Assembly (NCBI RefSeq): GCF_000948985.2
Contig: NZ_CP059733.1
Coordinates: forward strand, 4,526,001-4,590,000
Direction: 5' to 3'
Length of the DNA stretch: 64,000 bases
DNA from: Thalassomonas viridans
GTDB lineage: Bacteria; Pseudomonadota; Gammaproteobacteria; Enterobacterales; Alteromonadaceae
Shown: positions 35,523-45,500 of the stretch, piece after piece
Layout: the number at the start of each line of letters is the position of its first letter
Position numbering within the stretch: position 1 is the stretch's first letter
The notes under the pieces: model-generated
What the model was told of the DNA's origin: nothing
Databases searched by the model: none
What the model saw: only the letters and a program-made list of their open reading frames with translations
Made by a program: the position numbers and the translations under genes

Positions 35523-38500
35523 TTCCGATTCCTTCCTCCGTTAACATAAGTGCTGTTGCTCCAGCAGACATCGTCCCTAATAATTCCGTTGTTTGCGTAG
35601 CTACCCCAATAGCTGCAGCTGGTGCGCCTGCCGCCACCCCAATCATTAACCCTTTAGCAGAATCTACAGCTACTCGGCTACCATCAACCTTTCCATCTAT
35701 CATAATCTGACCTACGGTACTTGAACCCGCAGTAGTTAAAAGACCAGATACCGAGGACGTCGCCAAAGTTGAAAACCCACTTTTAGCTTTGGAAGCTGCA
35801 ACAGCCTTTGCTATACCAATGGTTGCCGTTTTTTGAACAGCTGCAGCACTTAATCCTCCGGTAAAGAAACCAGTAATAACACCTAAACCGGCAGCAATAG
35901 CAATTTCTTCCTTACTTCCTCCAGCATCAGCGGCTGCTTTTCCAGCAGTATAAGCGCCGACTATGACCCCAAAGGCTTGCAATAATAACCGACCATCTGG
36001 ATCTGTGTATTTATATGGATTGTTATTAACATACAAATAGCGGTTAAATGACATAATCGGGTTTTGATTAATATACCCCACTGGATCTATCGAATAAAAC
36101 CGCCCAATTTCAGGATCATAATAACGTGCCTGCATATACGTTAACCCAAGATGCTGGTCTTGTATATGCCCGGTGTAGCCAGATTCATCCTTAAGGTTTT
36201 CCAGGTTGTCCGGCGCATCGGTCACTTTGCCGAAGGGCTGGTAATAGGTGCGTTTGATAATGTCGCCATCTACGTCCATGGTCAGCATCGGCGATCCGAG
36301 CATATCTGTCATCACATAGGTAATACCGGGGCTGTCATTCTCGATAACTTCAATGTCCAAATGCCAGACCACGGTCTGCTCCGGGCAATCTTCCACACAA
36401 CCCGGTTCGGTTTCTTTTACCTGAAACACCAGTTCGCTGTTGCCGGTTACAAACTTTTCCGTTCTCAGCTCTAACCAGGTATTGGTGCCTTCACTGTCTG
36501 GCTGAAAACGGATTTCTGCCTGGTTAATCAGCTCTGCGCCGCTAACAAAGTCTATCGGGTAGCTGGTTTGTTCAACATAGCGGCCTAGTTCCAAAATTTG
36601 ACTGCTGTTGGCGGCAAGGGTGATGCTTTGATTAATATGCTTGAGTTCATCCCCAGGGGCGGTATCCGATACGGCAAAGTTAATGGTCCAGACAACCTCC
36701 TGCGTCCAGCAGCTGCCATAGCACCCCGCCGCGGGTTTGCTCAGGTTTACCTGTAACGAGCCGGTTCCCGTTTGCCCTGCTTCGGTCACTATATTTACCT
36801 GTGCCTGGCTCAGGTTGCCAACTACGGTATCCAGCTGTAAATCAGCTGTTTGCAGCAGGTTGTCACCGCTGATAACGCTTAAAGATTTGTCATCGCTAAA
36901 AGCGGCTATCGGCCCGGTTAATGCCAAGGTTTCTCCGGGGGCCAGCTGCACGTCGGTAGTCAGCTGCTCCGCCGCCACATTGTTTTCAGTTTGAAAATTC
37001 AGGTGCCAGTACACGGTTTGCACCGGGCAGGAGTCACCGCAGCCAAAAACATAAGCTTTGTCTTTTACCGTTACCACAATTTCGCCGGCCCCTGCACTGT
37101 TGGCGGTAAGTTCCAGATAGGCAGAGTTCGCCGTACGCCATTGCACTTCGGCAGCGTCTAAAAATTGCCCGCCGGAAACTATATTCACCTCAGCGCCGTA
37201 AGCGGGGTCAAAGTTACCTATTCTTACCGAGCCCTGCCGCTGTGTCAGGGTAAGGTCGGCGTACTCATGTATCGGCTCAGGGGTATCGTAGCCCAGTTTG
37301 AATTTCACATGCAGGTAATTGAGCTGCCTGCGGCAACTGTCAGTACCGCTTAAGCAGGTGCCCAGAGCAGATTTTTCCGTGGTGTAGGTCAGCAGCATTT
37401 CACCGCTGCCGGTCACATCGCCGTTGGCGATTGGCGTCAGGGTATACCGGGTATGCTTTAACTTTTGCTCTTGGGTTACCGACTGGATCAACGACTCGCC
37501 GCTGCTGAAGCTGTAAACCGGCTCTGCCAGGTAGTCACCTGTGTCGGTATTAAAACTTACCGCTTCACCGTGATTTAACTGAAACTCTTTATAAAGATGC
37601 ACCGGCTCGGGGTCGGGAATTAAACCTTTAACCTCAAATTGCAAATGCAGATAAACCACCTGGCGCTGGCAGCTGTCGCCGCCGTCAACACACACTTTGT
37701 TCTGGTTTACCCTGTGCACCAACTCAACCGTTATCTCCCCGCTGCCTTGCTGTCCGGCCAGGCTTTGCAGGGAAATTTCCGGCTCGTAGTAATCGCCGCT
37801 TTCTGCCGTTTTGGTGATAGTTACAGCCGACAATAAATCAGCCCCTTCGGTAATATTGTAAACCGGCTCTTCAATGTAAGGTTTGGGCAAATACACGTAA
37901 GAAGCTGTAGTGCCGGCATCCAGAGTTATCCGGCGGTTAACATGTATGGGTTCCGGCGTAGCTTCCTTGTCTTCCACGGTAAAGTTGATATGCAGGTGGT
38001 TCACTTGCTCACGGCAGCTGTCACCGCCCAACTCGCACTCGCCGGTCACTAACAGTTTCTTGGTGTAAGTGATCACCAGCTCGCCGCTGCCCGCCTGGCT
38101 GTCGTTTGCCGTCATGTTCAGGCGGTAAACATTGGTGTCCAGTTCACCGGTAACCTCGGTGAATAGTTCGTGGCCCGAGTTAAATTTCAGCCCTACACCG
38201 GCTTCGTGATTGCCGGTGTGAATGGTCAGTAGTTTACTTTCCCCGGCATCAAAGGTTTCGTCCTTATATTCGTATACGGGTTCGGGCACAGGCAATAAAG
38301 GGGCTAGGGTAAACTGCACATGTACAAAAACTTCTTGCCGGTAACAGCTATCTCCTTCGGTGCATACCTTACCACGGTTAACTTCACGGCTAAGTTTTAC
38401 CGTAATCTCACCGTTGCCGGTTTGCCCGGCAGCCGTTTGCAAGGTCATAAGCTGCTGGTATGTGCCGTCTGCTAACGGCACTTCACTAAATGCAACACCG

Positions 38501-41500
38501 GCGACTAATCCAGCCCCGCTATCTAAGGTATAAGCTGGTGTTCCCCCGGTCGTTGTCGGCAGATAATAAAGATCTATCTCGGCTTCACCGCCGGGGGCCA
38601 GGGTTACAGCGCGGATTACATGTTGCGGTTGGGGCGTTGCCGCCTTTTCTTCAACGGTAAACAGTATATGGCGGTGTATCACCTGCTCCCGGCAGCTATC
38701 CCCCCCGTCGGCGCAGGTGCCAAAAACATTGCTTAATTTGGCGGTGTAGGTGATCACCAGCTCACCGCTGCCCGCTTCACTGTCGTGGGCGGTTAGCTCG
38801 TAAATATATGCCCGGCCACTGACACTGCTGGTTACCGATGTCAGTAAGTTATCACCGCTGTTGAAGGCATAGGTGGGAGCTGCAATAAAGTCTTCCAGCG
38901 AGGTTCTGACACTTTTTATTTCACCCGGCGCCAGGGTAACGGTTTTATACTGGTGAACCGGCTCAGGTGTCGGAACCAAAGCTTCTACGCTGAACTGCAC
39001 ATGCACGTAAATCACCTGGGCATGGCAGCTGGTGGTGCCGTCAAGACATACTTTATCACGGTTCACTGCACGCACCAATTTTACGATAATTTCGCCGCTG
39101 CTGTTTCGCTCTAAGCTATTCTGCTCAGGGCTGCTTTCTATACTCAGGGACGGTAAATATTCCTGGCCGTCAACGGCCTTTTTCACCAGGCTCGCATGTG
39201 CCAGCAACTCTTCCCCGGCTTCTATGGCGTAGCTTGGTTCCTCCAAATATTCATCCGCCCAATAGGCAAGGTCAACTTCCGCCGAATAACCTAAAGGCAC
39301 CGATACTTGCTTGTATTCATGGCGCGGCTCGGGGGTTGCCACCTGCGGTTCTACGGTAAACAAAATATGTTGGTGGGTTACCTGCTCGCGACAGGTATCG
39401 CCTCCTTCCTGGCAAGTACCATAAACCTGCTCGCCGGTGGTGTAGGTTATCACCATTTCACCGCTACCGGCCTCGCTTTCATTGGCCTGCAGATAATACC
39501 TGTACCTGCGTGCTTCCTGCTCTTCCCTGACCGAAGTCAGTAAATATTCTCCGGAAACAAAGCTGATTTCGGGCTCGGTCAGGTAATCCCCCAGGTGGGT
39601 GATCACATCTTTTACCTCGCCTGTGTTTAATGAAACCTCTTTATATTCGTGTACGGGCGCAGGTGTCGGGATCAGCGGGTCAACACTAAAGGTCAGATGG
39701 ATATAAATTTCCTGGTGGTGACAGCTGTTGTCTCCGGCCAGACACTTGTCGCCAACGTTAACTTCCCGCACCATTTTAACCAGCAACTCCCCGACGCCGG
39801 TTTGTCCGGCATGGGCCTGTAGGGTAATTTTCGGCTGATAACTATTGCCCACCTGTTCATGTTTGCTGATCGCCACGCTTGAGAGTAAACCGGCTCCAGA
39901 TTCCAGGGTATAAACCGGCTCTTCCAGATAAACATTGCTGAGGGTATCCAGGGCAAAAGTGGCTTCGTGCCCGGTAGCCAGGTTTATGCGGTGATTAAAG
40001 TGCAAAGGTGCCGGAACGCCCTTGAGTACTTCCGGCTCCACCTTAAATAACACATGCTGATAAATTACCTGCTCACGACAAGTGTCGCCCTGCTCGCAGG
40101 TGCCGGCAACGTCATTTTCCAGGGTGTAGGCAATCACCATTTCCCCTTCACCGGCGGCATTGCCGGTTGCGGTCAGGTAATAACGGTAGTTTCTGCCGTC
40201 CGGCTCCCGCCTCACCGAAACTAACGACTCTCCGCTGGTAAAAGTTACGCTGGGTTCTACCAGATAATCCCCGATGCGGGTGGCAATATCTTTTATTTCT
40301 CCCTGCTCAAAATGCAGCTCTTTATGTTCATGCACAGGCTCGGGCGTAGGCACTAAAGCCTCTACAACAAACTCCAGGTGAATATACACTTCCTGTTGAT
40401 GGCAGCCGGTGCCGCCGTCTTCACATTTTTTGCCCTGATTCACTCCATACAGCAGTTTAACGGTTATTTCCCCCTTACCGCTTTGCCCGGCCAGGCTTTG
40501 CAGGTTAAGTACGGATTGATAAACCTCTCCTTGCTCATATGCTTTGGTGATGGTAACGCCAGAGAGCAAATGCTCACCCGACTCAATCACCACAACCGGC
40601 TCTTGCAGGTTCGTTTCCACGCCATAGCTGAGCGCAACAGACGCCTGATAACCGGATGCCAGAGTCAGATACTTATTCCGGTGATACGGCGCAGGGGTCG
40701 GATACAAGGTTTCTGCCTCTACCGAGAATAAAATGTGCTGACGAATCTCCTGCCAGCGGCAAGTATCCCCGCCGTCCTCACAGGTGCCGGTTTCATCATT
40801 TTCTATGGTGTAAGTCACCACGAGTTCACCGGCGCCTTCTGTGCTTTCTCCTGCCGTTAGCCAGTAACGGTAGTTTCTGCCGTCCGGTGTTTTTACTACT
40901 GAAGCCAGCAGGTTTTCACCGGTGATAAATGCCGCTGTCGGCTCCGCCTGGTAGTCTCCTACTTTGGTAATAACGTCTTTAACCTCTCCCTGGTTCAGAC
41001 GTATTTCTTTATAGGTATGTAGCGGCTCAGGTGTCGGCACCAGGGCCAGCGAGTTAAATGCCAAATGCACGACTACCGGTTGGCGATAACAGGCATCGCC
41101 GCCGCCCAGGCAAATACGGCCATTGTTGGTGGCCTGTACCATTTCAATGGTGATCTCCCCGGCGCCGATTTCTCCGGCTATGGTTTGTATGGTGATCTCA
41201 GGCTGATATTTATTGCCCTCCTGCTGTTTTTTCGAGAGGGTTACCGCCGACACCAGCCCGGCCCCCGCCTCTATGGTGTACACAGGGTCTTGCAGGTAAG
41301 TTACCGGCAAGTAGTCCAGGTCTAGCGACCCGGCATAGCCGCTGGCGATATCCAGTTGTTTATTTAAGTGAATAGGCTCAGGTACAGGCGCGTCAGGAAA
41401 AACAATAAAATTGAAATGCTCAAAAACAAGCTGGCTACGGCAAGTATCACCACCTTCTAAACAAGTACCATCCGGGTTTACGGCCTGAGTGTAGGTAATA

Positions 41501-42492
41501 ATAAATTCACCGTTGCCGTCTTCACTGGTGTTCGCAGTCAGCAAATAGCGGAAACGGTTACCATCCTGTTCTTTACTGACATTGGCAAGCAGGTTCGCTC
41601 CGCCGGTAAACTGGTGGCCGGGAGTTACCAGGAAGTCGGCGCTGCGGGTAAGCAGCTCTTTGCTTTCGCCAAGGTTAAAGATGATGTTTTTATAGAAATT
41701 CTCCGGCTCAGGTGTAGCAATTAAGGCCTCGATCCTAAACGACAGGTGAATATATATTTCCTGTCGGTGGCAGTTGTCGGTACCGTCAAGGCAGCCGCCA
41801 TCCTGATTCACCAACTGCACCAGCTTAACGGTTATTTCGCCACTGCCGCTTTGCCCGGCAATACTGTGCAAAACGAGCTGAGGCTGATAACTCTCGCCGT
41901 TTAACGCCAGTTTGTTAATGCTCACCCCAGACAGCAAATTATCTCCCGACTCCAGGGTATAACTGGCTTCTTCAACAAACAATTCCGCCTGCTCGGTTAA
42001 TAGCAACAGCCCTTCACTGCCGGAATCAAAAGTCAGGTACTTATTCACATGCACCGGCTCAGGAGTAGGATAGAGCACTTCACCGTCGATAAAAAAATTA
42101 ACGTGGTAGAACTCATTAAACTCCCCCTTAGATGGCGTCTGGTTCCGGTAACTGAATATCACCTCACCACTGCCGGCAACATTGCTTTTTGGGGTAATGG
42201 TAAATAAATAACGTTGAAAACCACTGCGGCTTAACCGGCCAACTTTTTCCACCGTAACATCGGTTAACAGCTCCGCCCCCGAGGCAACTTCAATGCCCGG
42301 CGGTTCGCCTGTTTCCACAACACGGATAACGATCTGGGCCGGTTCTCCGCTTTCCAGGGTAAGGTTACTGGTTCTGTGGTTGTCTTCTGCTGCCAGCACC
42401 GGCGTGCTAAACAAGCTAACCAAAGTTAGCAGCATCACCCCAACGAACAGATATGCAGCTTGCATCTGCCTGATATTATTTTTGTAATTCAT
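35503..42492 (-). CDS. giant secreted repeat protein with C-terminal RHS core and Ala/Gly-rich tip
   Basis: The 2329-residue protein starts with a Sec signal (AAYLFVGVMLLTLVSLFSTP, cut near VLA-AED). Residues ~39-2055 are 18 tandem beta-type repeats of ~110 residues, most with a Cys pair such as CEDGGDTC followed by Q-x-x-x-H-x-x-F. Then comes a complete RHS core (2056-2168): ITYVMTDMLGSPMLTMDVDG, GLTYMQARYYDPEIGRF and NPYKYTDPDGR. The last ~161 residues are an Ala/Gly-rich segment with several membrane-prone stretches (FGVIVGAYTAGKAAA, GLMIGVAAGAPAAAIGVA), the likely effector tip. The YD-repeat shell normally preceding the core is absent here but is encoded by the gene just upstream (14-bp gap). 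The mechanism is unknown. Confidence 0.85.
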   Translation of the reverse strand: MNYKNNIRQMQAAYLFVGVMLLTLVSLFSTPVLAAEDNHRTSNLTLESGEPAQIVIRVVETGEPPGIEVASGAELLTDVTVEKVGRLSRSGFQRYLFTITPKSNVAGSGEVIFSYRNQTPSKGEFNEFYHVNFFIDGEVLYPTPEPVHVNKYLTFDSGSEGLLLLTEQAELFVEEASYTLESGDNLLSGVSINKLALNGESYQPQLVLHSIAGQSGSGEITVKLVQLVNQDGGCLDGTDNCHRQEIYIHLSFRIEALIATPEPENFYKNIIFNLGESKELLTRSADFLVTPGHQFTGGANLLANVSKEQDGNRFRYLLTANTSEDGNGEFIITYTQAVNPDGTCLEGGDTCRSQLVFEHFNFIVFPDAPVPEPIHLNKQLDIASGYAGSLDLDYLPVTYLQDPVYTIEAGAGLVSAVTLSKKQQEGNKYQPEITIQTIAGEIGAGEITIEMVQATNNGRICLGGGDACYRQPVVVHLAFNSLALVPTPEPLHTYKEIRLNQGEVKDVITKVGDYQAEPTAAFITGENLLASVVKTPDGRNYRYWLTAGESTEGAGELVVTYTIENDETGTCEDGGDTCRWQEIRQHILFSVEAETLYPTPAPYHRNKYLTLASGYQASVALSYGVETNLQEPVVVIESGEHLLSGVTITKAYEQGEVYQSVLNLQSLAGQSGKGEITVKLLYGVNQGKKCEDGGTGCHQQEVYIHLEFVVEALVPTPEPVHEHKELHFEQGEIKDIATRIGDYLVEPSVTFTSGESLVSVRREPDGRNYRYYLTATGNAAGEGEMVIAYTLENDVAGTCEQGDTCREQVIYQHVLFKVEPEVLKGVPAPLHFNHRINLATGHEATFALDTLSNVYLEEPVYTLESGAGLLSSVAISKHEQVGNSYQPKITLQAHAGQTGVGELLVKMVREVNVGDKCLAGDNSCHHQEIYIHLTFSVDPLIPTPAPVHEYKEVSLNTGEVKDVITHLGDYLTEPEISFVSGEYLLTSVREEQEARRYRYYLQANESEAGSGEMVITYTTGEQVYGTCQEGGDTCREQVTHQHILFTVEPQVATPEPRHEYKQVSVPLGYSAEVDLAYWADEYLEEPSYAIEAGEELLAHASLVKKAVDGQEYLPSLSIESSPEQNSLERNSSGEIIVKLVRAVNRDKVCLDGTTSCHAQVIYVHVQFSVEALVPTPEPVHQYKTVTLAPGEIKSVRTSLEDFIAAPTYAFNSGDNLLTSVTSSVSGRAYIYELTAHDSEAGSGELVITYTAKLSNVFGTCADGGDSCREQVIHRHILFTVEEKAATPQPQHVIRAVTLAPGGEAEIDLYYLPTTTGGTPAYTLDSGAGLVAGVAFSEVPLADGTYQQLMTLQTAAGQTGNGEITVKLSREVNRGKVCTEGDSCYRQEVFVHVQFTLAPLLPVPEPVYEYKDETFDAGESKLLTIHTGNHEAGVGLKFNSGHELFTEVTGELDTNVYRLNMTANDSQAGSGELVITYTKKLLVTGECELGGDSCREQVNHLHINFTVEDKEATPEPIHVNRRITLDAGTTASYVYLPKPYIEEPVYNITEGADLLSAVTITKTAESGDYYEPEISLQSLAGQQGSGEITVELVHRVNQNKVCVDGGDSCQRQVVYLHLQFEVKGLIPDPEPVHLYKEFQLNHGEAVSFNTDTGDYLAEPVYSFSSGESLIQSVTQEQKLKHTRYTLTPIANGDVTGSGEMLLTYTTEKSALGTCLSGTDSCRRQLNYLHVKFKLGYDTPEPIHEYADLTLTQRQGSVRIGNFDPAYGAEVNIVSGGQFLDAAEVQWRTANSAYLELTANSAGAGEIVVTVKDKAYVFGCGDSCPVQTVYWHLNFQTENNVAAEQLTTDVQLAPGETLALTGPIAAFSDDKSLSVISGDNLLQTADLQLDTVVGNLSQAQVNIVTEAGQTGTGSLQVNLSKPAAGCYGSCWTQEVVWTINFAVSDTAPGDELKHINQSITLAANSSQILELGRYVEQTSYPIDFVSGAELINQAEIRFQPDSEGTNTWLELRTEKFVTGNSELVFQVKETEPGCVEDCPEQTVVWHLDIEVIENDSPGITYVMTDMLGSPMLTMDVDGDIIKRTYYQPFGKVTDAPDNLENLKDESGYTGHIQDQHLGLTYMQARYYDPEIGRFYSIDPVGYINQNPIMSFNRYLYVNNNPYKYTDPDGRLLLQAFGVIVGAYTAGKAAADAGGSKEEIAIAAGLGVITGFFTGGLSAAAVQKTATIGIAKAVAASKAKSGFSTLATSSVSGLLTTAGSSTVGQIMIDGKVDGSRVAVDSAKGLMIGVAAGAPAAAIGVATQTTELLGTMSAGATALMLTEEGIGNEYFGY
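36328..42378 (-). repeat. 18 tandem ~110-residue repeats, alternating types A and B
   Basis: From the second repeat on, two kinds alternate strictly. Type A reads like H-x-N-K-x-L-x-x-ASGY, then EPVYTIESGAGLLSGVTI, GQSGSGEITVKLV and C-x-DG-x-x-x-C-H-Q-EVYIHL. Type B reads like HEYKEVSLNTGEVKDV, FVSGEYLLTSV, YRYYLTA, GSGEMVITYT and GGDTCREQV. Repeats are joined by a PTPEP linker. Repeats 2-15 form seven A-B pairs; 1 lacks the Cys pair and 16-18 are shortened variants ending in C-GDSC or C-x-x-x-C. This indicates growth by duplication of a ~600-bp A-B unit. Confidence 0.85.
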
Positions 42493-42506
42493 TTTGCTTC
42501 CCTGTA

Positions 42507-45500
42507 TTACATTTCAACTTCGGCGACCAGGCGGCCTTGCAAGTGAACATAATCCACCGTGCGGCCATTGGCTTTCTGCTGGAACAACAGGCTGCCGTCC
42601 TGACTGTAAAAAAAGTAACTGGTTTTGCCCTGATGTGTTTTTTTCACCCGGCGGTCATGGCCGTCGTAGGCAAAGTCTCCGGCAAAGTTGGTGAATATGG
42701 CCGCACTGTCGGCATTGATCACAAAACCCTCTGCCGAGGTCAGCTGGTTGGCGTCGTTGAAACTGAAGTCTTTAACGCCGTTCGAGGTAACATTGCCCCG
42801 GACGTCGTAACTGAAGGTGTAAAAGGCGTTATTGTTCTTGGTAACCGAAGTCAGGCGGTTGTTGGCATCGTAAAGATAATCCAGCTGCTGGCCGCCCATA
42901 TGTTTGGCGGTGATATTGCCCAGCTGATCATAATAAACCAGACCGCTGCCCCAGCTGCCGTCTGCCCGGGTTAAACGGTTTAAGCCGTCATAACCCATAG
43001 TTACCGAGTGCTGCGGCTGAATTTCATCACTGATGCCGGACAGGTTGTTATTATCATCGTAGCCGTATTGCAATGAAGCCATAGAGATAATATTAACCTT
43101 TAACAGATCTTCGCTGTGCAGCTGGCTGTCGTTTTGCTTGGCACTGTAGGTGGCGCCGTTGGCATAAGCAAAACCTTCAAGCTGGCCGTTATCAAAATAT
43201 TCGATATTACTGATATGCTGGCCGACCTTGCCCGGTTGTCCCAGGGCATTTGGGCTAAAGTCTATGGTTTTGCCCGACGGATAAGTCAGGGTTTTCAGGT
43301 GACCCAAAGCAGTATAGGTACGCAGCGAGGTAAAGCTTTTCCCGTCAACCGTTAGCACTTCTTTGCTCAGCTCGTTTAACGGGTTATAGGTGTAAGTCCA
43401 GCGGGTTGCACCGCTTTCAACAGTCAGCATATTGCCCAGGGGATCTAAGGTAAAAGTTTTGTCCGGTGTTGCTCCCGGATAATCAATGGCTTTCAGCTCA
43501 CCTTTAAAGTCGTAACTGTTTTTGATTTTATCCTTGTCTGCCACCAGGTGCCGGTCGCAGCCCGAAGTTACAGAGCTAATGCCTTTTGCCTGCCACAGGA
43601 CTTTGCCCAGAACATCATAGTCAAAATACGTCCAGTTGCTTTCTGGATCGAAACGCTTACACAAACGTTGCTGGTCGTCATAAACCTGGGTTCTGGTGAT
43701 GCCTCCCTGGGTGATGCCGGTAACACCGCCAAAAATATTGTAGCTAAAGCTGGTGTTGACGTTTTCCGGGGCGGCAATCAGCAAAGGTTGCTCCTGGCCC
43801 GGCTCGCCATAAGCCAGGTAACTGGTCACGGTGCGATGGTTCTTGGCATCGGTTACCGCGGTTTTGTTACCGGTTAGATATTCAAACCGGGTGCTGTTAC
43901 CGGTAACATTATCAAGGATTTTGGTTTTACGTTGCAGGGCATCGTAATAGGTTTCAATGCCTTTACTCCGGTTATTGGCCTGTGACTGAAAGGTTTGCTG
44001 CCCGAAAATGTTATACCCGTAATTGACATAACTTTTGGTTTTATCCGGCTGGGATAAATCTTTTTGCTCCCTGCCCATCAGGCGCTTCATGCCGTCGTAA
44101 TGCTCGACAACCTCACGGTTCCCCTCGGTGACGGTTTTGGTAAAGTCACTGCCGAAACTTAAAGAGCCGCCGGTATCGTAAGCGATATTGGTATCTAAGC
44201 GGCCGCTACCCGGATACTTGATTTTGGTAACACGTTTCAGGACGTCATAGCTGTATTCGGTTTTCTGCCCGAGTTCATTAACCTCATATAAAATGGCTCC
44301 CCTGTCATCTACCTGCCGGGTAATTTCATCAAATAAAGCAGCATTATAGCGGTTGGTGACACGCTCTTTTTGTGGAATACCACGATGATAATTGTCCAGT
44401 AACTGTCGTTGATTGAGCGCGTTATACCGGGTTTCCAGCAAATTTCCTTCACCCGAATAGCGCATCATAGACTTTTGCAATACGCCAAAACGGCTTTCCT
44501 GGTAAGGCAGCGATTTATAGGCCGATGTAGGGCTGTGATAACTGGTAGCAGAAACTTCCGTCCATTGGCCGTTAGTAGCAGAAAGCCATTGCCTGGCCGG
44601 CAGCCCCAACAACCAGTTGTGGCTGTCGTGATAGTTTTCCTGTTTAACCCAGCGCGCTTTCCCCTGGGTTTGGTTGGTCTGGCTGGTTAAGGTAGGAAAA
44701 CCGTAGTCGTCAAAGGCATGCAGCTTAGTCACATAGGTAACACCGTCTTGAACGATGGTTTTTTCTACCAGCTGCTTGCGGTAGTGATGCTCCGGCATTT
44801 TCCGCGACCCCGGGCTTTGGTCGCTGGCGCCGGGTTTGCAGTTTATATAGTAGCAGGGAGCACCGGGGATCAGATTATAGTCCCAACGATACACTTCCTG
44901 TTTTAAGGGGCTGTTATTGTCAAGTTCATTGGCGGTTGCAAAAAGCGTAACCTCATCCAGCTGGCCTTCTTCTTTGCCAAATGCCTGGTTATAGCGGTAG
45001 CGGGTAATACTTTGATCCGGATTGGTAACGGTCAGCTCACGAACCGGGCTAGCATCGGTAATATCAATGCGCATGGTTTTACCCTGATCATTAAACCCGG
45101 CGCTTTTATTCAACTGCCCTTGGGTAAATTCATAAGTCCAGTATTCTCTTGCAGCCCATTTACCGGCCTTAACGGATTTTTTTGTCAATACTTCTGTTAT
45201 AGACTGCATAACCTGAAGAACGGCAAAGCGGTCGGTTCTATAATTGATTGTATCTGCGTAATTCAGCCCCTCACTGTCAACCAGATAGCCTTGATCGAGT
45301 ACCTTAGGCAAAAAATAAAACTCCGCCTGTGCGCCATCAGGTGAACTTACGTTGTAGATATTGGTATTGCCTGAAGTTCGGCTTGCCAGGTTTGCTACGT
45401 GCATAATTTGCAGCCCGTAGTTCCAGGCCGAACCGTCCGGCCGGGTAGCCTTATTAAGGGCGTATAAGTTTCGCGGCTCGTCCGGATGTATGGAAATCGG

